Assembly (NCBI GenBank): GCA_013374015.1
Contig: BLLL01000001.1
Location: forward strand, 168,245-232,244
DNA length: 64,000 nt
Origin: Candidatus Desulfovibrio kirbyi
GTDB taxonomy: Bacteria; Desulfobacterota; Desulfovibrionia; Desulfovibrionales; Desulfovibrionaceae
Direction: 5' to 3'
Both the position numbers and the translations under genes were made by a program. Within the stretch, counting starts at the first letter, position 1, and each line of letters opens with the position of its first letter. Under the pieces are notes generated by a model. That model had not been told where the DNA came from, made no database searches, and saw only the letters and a list, made by a program, of their open reading frames with translations. This document shows positions 11,047 through 20,352 of the stretch, one piece after another.

Positions 11047-12390
11047 TTACTCTCCTGAATGTGCGGTTTGCGGTTTTATTCGCACAATGTTTCGTCCTGT
11101 TTGGTCAGATTGGGATTTCGCCAGACTGTATACAAAAACGCGGCTTGCGCGATCAAGTTCTTCAATGTGCCGCAACCATGCCTCTGTTGCTGGAGCAGGA
11201 TCGGCAGACGTGTCCGTCGTATTTGTCCGGATGTTTTTCGGGTAGTTCTCCATGGCTTTCGCCGTCAGTAATGGAATATCCGCAAATGAACAGGCATCGT
11301 TCAGAAAGAGTTCCACTGCTGCTTCATTGGCCGCGTTCATAACGGTGCAGATATCTGTGCCCGATTCAAGCGCCCGACGCGCCAGATCAAGACAGGGAAA
11401 GGTTGCGCTGTCTGGTTCGTGAAAGGATAACGCTCCAACGGACGTGAGGTCAATGCGGTTTGCGCCAGCCTGCGCGCAGCGCGGCCAGAGCAGACAGTGG
11501 GCAAGAGGCAGGCGCATGTCCGCAGTACCCATCAGCGCCAACAGGGAACCGTCGGCCAGTTCCGCCAAGGAATGCACAACAGACTGCGGATGCACCAGCA
11601 CGCGCAGATTGTGCGCCGGCACGCCGTACAGATGGGATGCCTCGATAATTTCCAGCCCCTTGTTCATCATGGTTGCCGAATCAATGCTGATTTTTGCGCC
11701 CATGCGCCAATTGGGATGGTTGAGCGCCTGCGCTTTTGTGACACGGCGCAGAGAATCGACGTTTTTGCCGAAAAAGGGGCCGCCGGAAGCTGTAAGAATG
11801 AGGGAGCGTATGGTTTGCCCGTGTCCGGCAACACACTGAAAAAGGGCGTTGTGTTCTGAATCCACAGGCAGAACGGTAGCGTCCGTGCGGGCGCAAATTT
11901 CGCGTACAGCGTGGCCTGCCAGCACAAGGGATTCCTTGTTGGCGAGGCAGATAACCTTGCCCGCCAGCGCGGCGGACACTGTGCCCCTTAGCCCCGCAGC
12001 GCCGACCTGGGCCGCCAGCACCGTTGTGGCCTGCGGCAGGGATGCCATTTGCGCATAGCCCTTGCTGCCGATAAATACAGTGGGAGAGTAGTTTTTCGGC
12101 AGCAATTTTTTTAAGCCGCCGGCTACCTCATCGTCCAGAACCGCCAGAAAGGGCGGACGAAACTGACGCGCCTGCGCCGCCAGGCTTGTTATGTTACGGG
12201 CGCAGGACAGGCCGACGATTTGGAAGGCTTCGCGATTCGCCGTTACGATACGGAGCGCGTTGCGCCCAATTGAGCCGGTGGAACCCAGAATAACAAGGGA
12301 ACGCGGGAATTCCCGCTGCCAAATTTCAGACGGTGGCCTGGAAATATAGGAGATTGTTGTGCCCTCAACGGCAGGCCAGAGTTCATCCAT
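11047..12390 (-). CDS. dxr: 1-deoxy-D-xylulose 5-phosphate reductoisomerase
   Basis: Dxr commits carbon to the MEP isoprenoid pathway, converting DXP to MEP with NADPH. The G-S-T-G-S-I-G nucleotide-binding loop lies near residue 36, after a Desulfovibrio-like N-terminal extension. The metal-site D-S-E-H-N-A-L and the substrate loop T-A-S-G-G-P-F-F lie near 180 and 205, with N-K-G-L-E-I-I-E-A near 245. Length is 447 residues, about 40 more than E. coli Dxr because of the N-terminus and a C-terminal tail. An AAGGTG ribosome binding site precedes the ATG. Confidence 0.95.
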   Translation of the reverse strand: MDELWPAVEGTTISYISRPPSEIWQREFPRSLVILGSTGSIGRNALRIVTANREAFQIVGLSCARNITSLAAQARQFRPPFLAVLDDEVAGGLKKLLPKNYSPTVFIGSKGYAQMASLPQATTVLAAQVGAAGLRGTVSAALAGKVICLANKESLVLAGHAVREICARTDATVLPVDSEHNALFQCVAGHGQTIRSLILTASGGPFFGKNVDSLRRVTKAQALNHPNWRMGAKISIDSATMMNKGLEIIEASHLYGVPAHNLRVLVHPQSVVHSLAELADGSLLALMGTADMRLPLAHCLLWPRCAQAGANRIDLTSVGALSFHEPDSATFPCLDLARRALESGTDICTVMNAANEAAVELFLNDACSFADIPLLTAKAMENYPKNIRTNTTDTSADPAPATEAWLRHIEELDRASRVFVYSLAKSQSDQTGRNIVRIKPQTAHSGE

Positions 12391-12417
12391 GCTGCACCTT
12401 GTGGTAAGAGCGGATTT

Positions 12418-13231
12418 TTAAAAAAAGAAAAACCACTGGTCAACCACCGCCACCATGGGCAGGACAAACAGAAAACTGTCCACACGATCCAACATACCGC
12501 CGTGTCCGGGGAGAAGCGTTCCGGAATCCTTTACACGCACGGAACGCTTGAGGGCTGATTCAAAGAGATCCCCCAACTGGGAAAAGGCGTTGATGACAAT
12601 ACCGAGCAGCATAAAGGAAATCCACCCTGTTTTGCCGAGCAGGGTTCCGTACACAGTGCAGAACAGTACGCAGGCAATCAGGCTGGCAACAGCTCCCTCG
12701 GAGCTTTTTTTGGGGCTGACGCGGGGCCAGAGTTTGTGTCTGCCGAATCTGGTGCCGACAAACCAGGCTGCCGAGTCAGAAACGGCCACAGCTCCGAGCA
12801 CAAAAAGAATTTTTGTGTTGGAGAGATAGGTGGCCGGCAACAGCAGAAGGGGCACATAGGCAAGCCCTGCCATAAAAATACCGCTTGGGGCAAAGGCGTT
12901 TTCTTCTTCCACGACATCCCAGCGAAACAGAAATGTCAGGGAAGCGAGCACAAAGCCTGCTCCCAGACAGACCAGCGCATCCTGCGGGCGGCGTATCCAT
13001 GTAAGAAATATCATTCCCCAGCCCAATGCTATGGCGCAGATACGGCTGGGGATTCGTCCCGTTTTGCCCCAGAACAGGGAGTAAAATTCCCAAAGGCACA
13101 GTGCGGACACCAGCAGCACGGCAATGAGTAAGGCCTTGCCCTGCAACGCCAGCACGAGGGCTATTACGCCTATCAGGGCAACGCTTGTGACAAGGCGATT
13201 TATTTCGCGTCCGGCGGGGTGGGCGTTGTCG

Positions 13232-13242
<11 letters not shown>
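12418..13242 (-). CDS. cdsA: Phosphatidate cytidylyltransferase
   Basis: CdsA makes CDP-diacylglycerol from phosphatidic acid and CTP at the inner membrane, feeding the pssA and psd products elsewhere in this window. The 274-residue protein has about seven hydrophobic segments. The C-terminal CDP-alcohol signature K-R-S-V-R-V-K-D-S-G-T-L-L-P-G-H-G-G, followed by D-R-V-D, lies near residue 230. It ends W-F-F-F-F, which is unusual but plausible. Its ATG overlaps the uppS end by 11 bp. Confidence 0.95.
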
Positions 13243-13959
<717 letters not shown>

Positions 13960-13963
<4 letters not shown>

Positions 13964-14520
13964 ATATCCATAATTTCTTTTTCTTTGGCGGCACAGCGTT
14001 TGTCGGCATCTCCCACAAATCTGTCGGTGAGTTTTTGCACTTCATCCACAGTTTTTTTGAGATCGTCCTCAGAGATTTTTTTGTCTTTTTCCATTTTTTT
14101 CAGACTGTCGTTGGCATCGCGGCGCACATTGCGCACGGCGATTTTTGTTTCTTCACAGTATTTTTTTGCCACTTTGACAAGCTCTTTGCGACGTTCTTCG
14201 GTGAGCGGGGGGATTTCGATGCGGATGATTTTACCATCGTTAATGGGGGTAAGTCCCAAGTCAGATTTGAGTACGGCTTTTTCTATTGCCTGCATGCCGC
14301 CTTTGTCCCAGGGCTGGATGGTCAGGGTGCGGCTGTCTGGCACCGCTATCGAGGCCATTTGTCCCAGAGGCGTCATGGCGCCGTAGTAGTCCGCCTTGAT
14401 GCCTTCCACCAGTGAGGCGGCGGCTCTGCCGGTGCGCAATTTGGAGAAGTCGCGGTTAAGCGCGGACAGGGCCTTGCCCATGCGTTCCTCCGCGTCCAGA
14501 AGTGTGGTGTCGGTGTCCAT
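13960..14520 (-). CDS. frr: Ribosome recycling factor
   Basis: This 186-residue factor splits post-termination ribosomes together with EF-G. The core [13 protein letters not shown] lies near residue 30. The [12 protein letters not shown] region, the conserved [13 protein letters not shown] and the second long helix with [10 protein letters not shown] follow. Length is standard. An AGGGAG ribosome binding site precedes the ATG, and the gene ends in a four-base overlap with uppS. Confidence 0.97.
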
Positions 14521-14553
14521 GCTGCATCTCCCTGAATATACTGCAAATGAAAG

Positions 14554-15297
14554 TTAGTGTACCGTAGTGCCCACAGGTTCGCCCAAAATGGTGCGGCGAA
14601 TGTAGCCTCCAAACATGTTGCAGACAATAATGGGAATCCGGTTGTCCCGCACAAGGGCAAAGGCCGTGGCGTCCATAACGCCGAGATGCCGCGCCAGAGT
14701 ATCGTCATAGCTTAATGTGTCAAATTTGACCGCGTCAGGATATTTGACCGGGTCTTTGTCATAAATGCCGTCAACTTTTGTGGCTTTGATGATGGCGTCG
14801 CATTTCAGTTCCATGCCGCGCAGCGCGGCGGTTGTGTCCGTGGTAAAATAGGGGTTGCCGGTGCCGCCGGCGCAGATGATCGCTCTGCCTTTTTCCAGGT
14901 GGCGCAAGGCGCGCCTGCGGATAAAGGGTTCGCAGACTTCCTGCATGGTGATGGCCGAGAGCACGCGTGTGGGATGACAGCGTTTTTCCAGCATGTCTTG
15001 TACGGCCAGCGCGTTCAGCACGGTTGCGAGCATACCCATATAGTCGGCTGATGAGCGTTCCATGCCGCCGGCTGAGCCTGCAAGCCCCCTGAAAATATTG
15101 CCTCCGCCGATGACAAGCGCCATCTGTACGCCCATGCTGAGCACAGAGCTGATTTCGTCGCAAACAGCGGAGACGCTTTCGGGGTTGATGCCGATTTTTT
15201 GATCACCGGCCAGAGCTTCTCCGCTCAGTTTGAGCAGCACGCGCGTATAGTTGGGTTTGGGCATGTGTCCGAAGCCTTTTGCGGTTGTGTTTGGCAT
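14554..15297 (-). CDS. pyrH: Uridylate kinase
   Basis: PyrH phosphorylates UMP to UDP and is allosterically controlled by GTP and UTP in bacteria. The 247-residue amino-acid-kinase-fold protein opens with [10 protein letters not shown] near residue 20, followed by [10 protein letters not shown] near 62 and the nucleotide-binding [13 protein letters not shown] near 165. It leads the pyrH-frr-uppS-cdsA-dxr-rseP-tsaB cluster; rpsB and tsf, often found before it, are absent here. The 5' region holds a hairpin described separately. Confidence 0.96.
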   Translation of the reverse strand: MPNTTAKGFGHMPKPNYTRVLLKLSGEALAGDQKIGINPESVSAVCDEISSVLSMGVQMALVIGGGNIFRGLAGSAGGMERSSADYMGMLATVLNALAVQDMLEKRCHPTRVLSAITMQEVCEPFIRRRALRHLEKGRAIICAGGTGNPYFTTDTTAALRGMELKCDAIIKATKVDGIYDKDPVKYPDAVKFDTLSYDDTLARHLGVMDATAFALVRDNRIPIIVCNMFGGYIRRTILGEPVGTTVH

Positions 15298-15592
15298 GTT
15301 GATACTGCGGCAAGCATAGCAGACCCTGTGGGTCGTTATGCGCCGGGGCTATGCGCACAAGCAGAAATGCGCTTGTCGCAGTTGCCGACTACGTTACGCC
15401 GACTTTTGCCATTCGTCAATCTTTGCGACAGCATAACCGTATTCAAATGCTACGATCAAACGGTCTATTTCAGCAAGTAAGAACACGATATCGCAGGTAT
15501 TTTTTTGACGATTTCCACATAATTATCGTTTGACGTTGCTTGGGCATGCAACCTTCCTTCTGCACAGTGGAAAGTCGCGTGTGCGTCTGTTC
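15298..15592. other. Intergenic region upstream of pyrH with a hairpin
   Basis: No gene is seen in this stretch between the pyrH start and the end of the Sel1-repeat gene. Near 15320-15335 a five-base GC stem with a three-base loop is enclosed by a further four-base A/T-containing stem. It would lie in the pyrH leader RNA. There is no T-run, so it is not a simple terminator. Minus-strand -35-like sequences occur further upstream, but none with a convincing -10. Confidence 0.35.
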
Positions 15593-16624
15593 TTATCGTT
15601 TCTGTTTGCGTTTTTGGGACCGGGGCACGGTTATTTTTGCAGTGGGGTCACTGCCCTGTGCGCGCAACACAGCCTGCGCGTCCGGATCGCCGTTACGGGC
15701 CGCCAAACGATACCAGCGCAACGCCTCGCTCAGGTTGCGGGCAACACCCGTGCCCTGATCGTACATCAGCCCCATGCTGTACTGTGCGGCGGGTTCGTTC
15801 CGTTCGGCAGCCTTGCGGTAATATTCCACAGCTTTTGCATAATCCTGCGCAACGCCCCTCCCCTGCTCGTACATGAATCCCAGATTATACTGCGCTTCGG
15901 CAAAGCCGTTCTCCGCAGCGCGCGTGTACCAGTGCACGGCTTTTGCCGAATCTTGGGGATAGCCGCGCCCTTCCGCATACATATACGCCAGATTGTTCTG
16001 CGCCTTGGCGTGGTCCTGAGCGGCGGCCTGTTCAAACCAGTGGGCTGCCCTGGTGTCGCTCTGGTGTTCGCTCCTGCTGTTCATATATGTCCAGCCAAGA
16101 GAACACTGGGCCGATGCCAGCCCCTGATTTGCCGCCCGGCTGTACCAGTCTATGGCCAGGGCTTCATCTTTTGGGACGCCGTTTCCGTGGGCATAAAGAT
16201 ACCCAAGATTGTACTGCGCCATTGCCAGTCCCTGTTCAGCAGCTTTGCGAAACCAGCGCACCGCCTCTTTGTAATCGCGCCGCACGCCCTGACCGGAAGC
16301 CAATGCTGCGCCCAACGCGTTTTGCGCGCTGACATCACCCTTTGCCGCCGCTTTGCGGAAAAGCAGAACCGCCTGCTTCTCGTCTTTTTTGACCCCTCTC
16401 CCCTCCAACGTCAATCGGCCAAGTACATACAGGGCTTCAGCATCGTCTGTATTTGATAAATATGTAAGTATGTTAACTGCTTTTGTGTAGTCGTTTTTGT
16501 CAATGGCTTCCTGTACCGCAACAAGGGCGGGAGCGTTTGTTTCTGCGGCGCGCGCCAGACGCGTATCCGCCAAGCAACATATAACTATCAGAAAATATAT
16601 AAGAAGATGGGTGTGCATATTCAT
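15593..16624 (-). CDS. Secreted Sel1-repeat (TPR-like) protein
   Basis: This 343-residue protein has a signal peptide ending near residue 26 (A-R-A then A-E). About seven Sel1-like repeats of about 36 residues follow, between about residues 60 and 320, recognisable by the A-Q-Y-N-L-G-x-M-Y-x-x-G-x-G-V pattern. The tail is basic and ends Q-K-R-K-Q-K-R. Sel1 proteins are helical scaffolds for protein-protein contact, often in envelope or host-interaction roles; the partner here is unknown. The ATG overlaps the upstream gene stop as ATGA, so it is the third gene of the neuB operon, which suggests a surface-related role. Confidence 0.85.
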   Translation of the reverse strand: MNMHTHLLIYFLIVICCLADTRLARAAETNAPALVAVQEAIDKNDYTKAVNILTYLSNTDDAEALYVLGRLTLEGRGVKKDEKQAVLLFRKAAAKGDVSAQNALGAALASGQGVRRDYKEAVRWFRKAAEQGLAMAQYNLGYLYAHGNGVPKDEALAIDWYSRAANQGLASAQCSLGWTYMNSRSEHQSDTRAAHWFEQAAAQDHAKAQNNLAYMYAEGRGYPQDSAKAVHWYTRAAENGFAEAQYNLGFMYEQGRGVAQDYAKAVEYYRKAAERNEPAAQYSMGLMYDQGTGVARNLSEALRWYRLAARNGDPDAQAVLRAQGSDPTAKITVPRSQKRKQKR

Positions 16625-18354
16625 AGTTCTCTCAATGCTTTAATCCAGTGGGGATTTTCACTACCCTGCACTGTCATGGCGTACGACGCGCACCAGTTTC
16701 TGCGCGCTTGCTGCACGTGAGCGCAACGCCACCAGAGGTCAGGGTTACCCCACACTGCCTGCACTTTTAGCGCGGCTTTGTCCGGCGCGCAATGCCAGAT
16801 TTCTGCTTTTGCCAGCATATCCAGCAGTGTTTCCGCATCTGGAGTGAGCGGCCAGTGCCCAGGCTCCCAATAGAGAATGACGGGGATATCCGCAGCCATG
16901 GCTTCGTGCAGGCTGGTTCCGGGGTGATCAAGCACAAGCAGGCGACAGTCCAGCATGTGCCGCGCAAGCGGCCCTGTGCACAAACGCAGCTCCGGAAAGC
17001 GCGGCATGAGCCAGTCGGCGTCCCGCAGAGTCCCGGGTACGGAAAAATATGGGCGATACAGGGTGTGTGTGTGGATATCGCGGTCAAGTGCGTAAAAAAA
17101 ACGCTCTTTGCCGCGTCGGTAGTGCAGCATCTGCAAGGGGGTGGGCCAGGAATCCAGTCGATAGCCGAAGGCGGAGATCTCAGTGCCGACAAAAAGCAGC
17201 TTGCGGCTGTCCGACAGGCGACCGGCTTTTTTTGAGGCGAGTTTGGCAAGTTGTGGATAGGGCAGCGGGATGAAATTCCCCCTGCACCCGTGGTGTGCCG
17301 TCCACCCCCAAGTGGCGAACGCGTGGTGAGCGTATTCCACAAGTTCTCCGGAGCAGGATGTACGCCTTTGCCCGTAGCCGCAGCCGTGCTGCACATACAT
17401 CAGTCTGTTGCCGCGCGCGCGCCAGATGGCCAGCTTCTGGCGATAAGCGGCGTTTTCGTATACCTGAATGCTTGCCACGCGCAAAAATGATCGGCTTTGC
17501 CGCCTGAGTGCGCGCGGATGCCGTAGGCGCGCCAGTGACAGCGGCAGGGCGGCCAGGAAAAGCGGCAGGGGATCAATGGGCAGCCGTGCGTGCGCGCCTG
17601 TGGCGGCGCTGCCGAAGGTGTCGGCAAGCGGCAGCGAATTGTCTTGGGTGAGCCGCGGGCGCAGAAGCTCAAGGGAGAATCGCATGCTCTGCCAAAGGCT
17701 CATGCCCTTGAGGCGCGGGAAGGGAAGAGAGAGAATGGCAGCGTTTGCCAGAGATTTTAAACAGTTTTTGAGGCTGTGCGGCGTTCTCTCTCCGTAGATT
17801 TCGTGGGCAGGCGGCAGGAGTTCCTTTGTCCAGGCATTGGGCCAGCATCCCTCCAGCAGACGGGAGAGCAGCCAGTGGTTGAATGTTGTGCCTAGCGCGC
17901 CGTAAAAGGTGACGTCGTGGTCCGTCTGGAATTCAAAGGAGCAATTTTCCGGCAGCAGGGGTACGCGCACGGGCAGATCTCCCCATTCCCGCGTCATGGC
18001 CTTGATGCGTTGCAGGCGTTCGACTATCTGGCGCGCTACCAGCGTGCCCCAGGGGGTGAGCAGGGTTTCCCAGTAGGCTTGCGGCAATTCCCCGCTGTAC
18101 GGGCAAAGGCTTGCGGCAAGAGCGGACAGCGTGTCGACATACAGCGCATTTGCCTGTTTTGCCGCCGTATCCAGCGCGTCCGGATTTTGCAGAGGTTCAG
18201 GGGCGAAGGTGAATCTGTGTTCCCATTCGTCAAAGGCGTCTTCCCGCCCTGCAAAACACCACGGACCTGCCGCCAGACAGTGTTGCGGGTCAGCGCCTTT
18301 TGGCATGTGCCCCAGAACAAGCGTTCGGGCCCCGCCGTCTGGTGCCAGGCTCAC
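16621..18354 (-). CDS. Putative surface-carbohydrate transferase, LIC12162-like
   Basis: This 577-residue cytosolic-looking protein has no signal peptide. It opens with L-V-L-G-H-M-P-K and has a long helical centre. The C-terminal part resembles a glycosyl- or CDP-glycerol-transferase fold: the M-Y-V-Q-H-G-C-G-Y-G region near residue 320 and V-L-D-H-P-G-T-S-L-H-E-A-M-A-A-D-I-P-V near 500. This pattern fits the LIC12162 family of putative transferases found in nonulosonic acid and O-antigen loci. The GTG start overlaps the neuB stop by four bases (GTGA). It probably transfers or processes the NeuB-derived sugar, but the substrate cannot be read from sequence. Confidence 0.6.
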   Translation of the reverse strand: MSLAPDGGARTLVLGHMPKGADPQHCLAAGPWCFAGREDAFDEWEHRFTFAPEPLQNPDALDTAAKQANALYVDTLSALAASLCPYSGELPQAYWETLLTPWGTLVARQIVERLQRIKAMTREWGDLPVRVPLLPENCSFEFQTDHDVTFYGALGTTFNHWLLSRLLEGCWPNAWTKELLPPAHEIYGERTPHSLKNCLKSLANAAILSLPFPRLKGMSLWQSMRFSLELLRPRLTQDNSLPLADTFGSAATGAHARLPIDPLPLFLAALPLSLARLRHPRALRRQSRSFLRVASIQVYENAAYRQKLAIWRARGNRLMYVQHGCGYGQRRTSCSGELVEYAHHAFATWGWTAHHGCRGNFIPLPYPQLAKLASKKAGRLSDSRKLLFVGTEISAFGYRLDSWPTPLQMLHYRRGKERFFYALDRDIHTHTLYRPYFSVPGTLRDADWLMPRFPELRLCTGPLARHMLDCRLLVLDHPGTSLHEAMAADIPVILYWEPGHWPLTPDAETLLDMLAKAEIWHCAPDKAALKVQAVWGNPDLWWRCAHVQQARRNWCASYAMTVQGSENPHWIKALREL

Positions 18355-19415
18355 AGCGCGTCCAGATCAGACCAGACAAGCGCAGTGTCTTCCGGCAGAG
18401 CACGTCTGGCGCGCATGATAAGCACTTCGTCATAATGGCGCGGTGAAATGCCGTGGGCAGGGCGTTTCCATGTCAGGTCTTTCGGGGAGAGAATTTTGCC
18501 GGCTGGCACGGCGCGGGCTGTGACAAGAGAGCGGCGAGCGTGGCGCCTGGCGGGTTCTTCTTCCGGCAGGGCGGTTATGCGCCAGCTTCCAAGACTTGCC
18601 AGCACAGCAGCGAGTCCGGCGTAAAAATGTTTCAGGTCATGCCTGTCCATGGCGTGGTAGTGGTCGTTGCCGGGCAGGCTTTTGTCGTGGCTGAAGTGTT
18701 TTTCCAGCACGCGCGCTCCCAGCAGCGTCGCGATGGTGAGAATGCGCATGTCGTCGTCCGGCAGGGTGTGGTCGGAATAACCGATGACATGCTGAGGAAA
18801 ATGCTGTCTGAGAGCGCAAATCATGCCCAGATTCGCGTTTTCGTCCGCTGTGGGGTAGTTCAGTACGCAGTGCAGTAGGGCGAGTTTGTTGCCTTTTTCC
18901 TCAATCCAGCCGACGGCTTCAGCGATCTCGTGCAAATGGGCGGCGCCTGTGGAAAGCAGAATGGGTTTTTTAAAATCACAGAGAATGCGGATAAAGGGTT
19001 TGTTGGTAATGTCAGATGAGGAAATCTTGAACGCCTCCATGAGATCATTGAGAAAACGTGCGGATTCAATGTCAAAGGGCGTGGAAAGAAAGGCGATGCC
19101 CGCGGATTCGCAGTGTTTTTTAAGCGCCTCATAGTCGTTTTTCCAGAAAGAATCGTGCTTTCTGAAGAGTTCATACTGGCTTTGCGTGGGTTCTTTGCTG
19201 GTGTCCCAGTAGGCGGGCGAGTTTTTTGACGCCAGCGTGGCGGCTTTGTAGGTCTGAAATTTGATTGCGTCAGCACCCCCTTCGGCGGCTTCGTCAATGA
19301 GGCGGCGGGCAGTGTCCATGTTGCCTTCATGGTTGACGCCTGCCTCGGCAATCATAAAAGGTGTTGTGACAAGGGGCTGCTGTGGCGGACACGAGAATAT
19401 GTCTGAAAGTTTCAT
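18351..19415 (-). CDS. neuB: NeuB-family nonulosonic acid synthase (sialic or legionaminic acid type)
   Basis: NeuB enzymes condense phosphoenolpyruvate with a six-carbon amino sugar to make nine-carbon acids. The 354-residue protein has the TIM-barrel opening I-A-E-A-G-V-N-H-E-G near residue 23, D-A-I-K-F-Q-T-Y near 50, F-K-I-S-S-S-D near 133, and the Y-S-D-H-T catalytic region near 215. A C-terminal SAF antifreeze-like domain starts near 285 (R-R-S-L-V-T-A-R-A-V-P-A-G). No CMP-transferase or epimerase gene is adjacent, so the exact acid cannot be named. It is the first gene of a three-gene operon with its own promoter-like sequence. Confidence 0.88.
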   Translation of the reverse strand: MKLSDIFSCPPQQPLVTTPFMIAEAGVNHEGNMDTARRLIDEAAEGGADAIKFQTYKAATLASKNSPAYWDTSKEPTQSQYELFRKHDSFWKNDYEALKKHCESAGIAFLSTPFDIESARFLNDLMEAFKISSSDITNKPFIRILCDFKKPILLSTGAAHLHEIAEAVGWIEEKGNKLALLHCVLNYPTADENANLGMICALRQHFPQHVIGYSDHTLPDDDMRILTIATLLGARVLEKHFSHDKSLPGNDHYHAMDRHDLKHFYAGLAAVLASLGSWRITALPEEEPARRHARRSLVTARAVPAGKILSPKDLTWKRPAHGISPRHYDEVLIMRARRALPEDTALVWSDLDAL

Positions 19416-19451
19416 GGGCGGTTCCTACTGTATTTTTATGATTACTTTCAA

Positions 19452-19479
19452 AGTATACGATTTTTTTGTCGCAAGCAAA
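19452..19479 (-). promoter_or_regulatory. Possible promoter of the neuB operon
   Basis: On the minus strand TATACT (19452-19457, five of six to consensus) lies 15-16 bp after TTGCTT/TTTGCT (19473-19479). It is about 40 bp upstream of the neuB ATG and just downstream of a terminator hairpin. The spacing is slightly short and the -35 imperfect. Confidence 0.4.
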
Positions 19480-19480
19480 G

Positions 19481-19508
19481 AAAAAAGGTGAGGGGAGACT
19501 TTCACCTA
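19481..19508 (-). terminator. Rho-independent terminator
   Basis: On the minus strand a perfect six-base stem (AGGTGA/TCACCT) with a ten-base loop is followed directly by six T. It lies downstream of the PHP pseudogene and upstream of the neuB promoter, so it would insulate neuB from upstream transcription. Confidence 0.6.
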
Positions 19509-19617
19509 GAGCATTTTAACTTTGATATATTAGAAATAGCTTAAACTTTGAAGCATGAAAACTTCAACTCCAGAAATCTGAGAAAAGGAAACAGAAAGTC
19601 CGTTTTACAGCACGGCT

Positions 19618-20037
19618 TCAGGCAAAACGGCGCAAAAGTTCGTTCAGAACGTCCGTACCGATGCGCAGAATGCCGCGCCCTGTGCCAAGAAAAATGTTCG
19701 GCCTGTTTGCGCCGTGATAGTCCGACCCCAGCTCATACCTAGATTGAAACGGCGCGCAAGCGCCGTGCAGGCGCGGACATCGGCCTGGGAATGTTTGCTG
19801 TGCCATACCTCAATGGCTGTCAGCCCATAATCGACCAGTGTCGCCACAAAGCCTTGCAAGCTGGCCGGCGGGATATTTGCGCAGCATGGGATGGGCCAGG
19901 GCAAACCGTGGCGCCCATAGCGGCGAGCGTACGCACCACCTTGCAAGATTCGCGGCATACGCTTTTGCCACAAGCGCGGCAGGGCTGTCGGTACCGTCAG
20001 AGGCATGGGTATGGGTGTGCAGATCAATGAGTTTCAT
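19618..20037 (-). pseudogene. PHP-domain phosphoesterase, broken and internally deleted
   Basis: The ATG at 20037 opens M-K-L-I-D-L-H-T-H-T-H-A-S-D-G-T-D, the metal-binding start of the PHP (YciV/TrpH-like) family. After about 30 codons the homology jumps directly to the family's later L-A-H-P-M region, so roughly 100 residues of the barrel are missing. The frame then changes at least twice: L-T-A-I-E-V-W-H-S-K-H-S lies in one frame and the final G-S-D-Y-H-G-A-N-R-P-N-I-F-L-G-T-G-R-G in another. No single frame could give an active enzyme. A terminator still follows it. It is a clear sign of gene decay on this chromosome. Confidence 0.85.
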
Positions 20038-20132
20038 CACAATGGGCAACTTTTCCGCGACGGACATCTTGAAACAAAAATCGTACGGGAGTATTCTGCC
20101 GACAGCGATATTTCGCCGCAAGGGGAAAAATT

Positions 20133-20351
20133 ATGCCCATCAATACGGAAGAACTATTGGCCATGCTCGCCTGTCCGCGCTGTCTCGGCGCGCTCACGGC
20201 AGTCATCCGCAGGGAAGAGCCGGCGGGTTTTGCCTGCAAAGTCTGCGGCGTCGTGTATCCCGTGCGTGAAGATATCCCCATTATGCTGGTGGAGGAAGGT
20301 ATTCCTGATGTCAAATGGAATACCGACAACCCGGACTGCCCGACTCCGTAA
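20133..20351 (+). CDS. Trm112-family zinc-ribbon protein
   Basis: This 72-residue protein contains C-P-R-C near residue 14 and C-K-V-C near residue 35, followed by the family motif Y-P-V-R-E-D-I-P-I-M-L. It matches the bacterial YcaR/Trm112 type, a small zinc-binding protein thought to assist methyltransferases or act as a chaperone. The role in this organism is unknown. An AAGGGGAAA ribosome binding site precedes the ATG. It converges with the DUF457-like gene, one base from its stop. Confidence 0.85.
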   Translation: MPINTEELLAMLACPRCLGALTAVIRREEPAGFACKVCGVVYPVREDIPIMLVEEGIPDVKWNTDNPDCPTP

Positions 20352-20352
20352 C

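Noticed and set aside
19644..20027. PHP-region open frame as an intact small gene
   Set aside because: It lacks the metal-binding N-terminus and its motifs continue in other frames, so it is part of a pseudogene.
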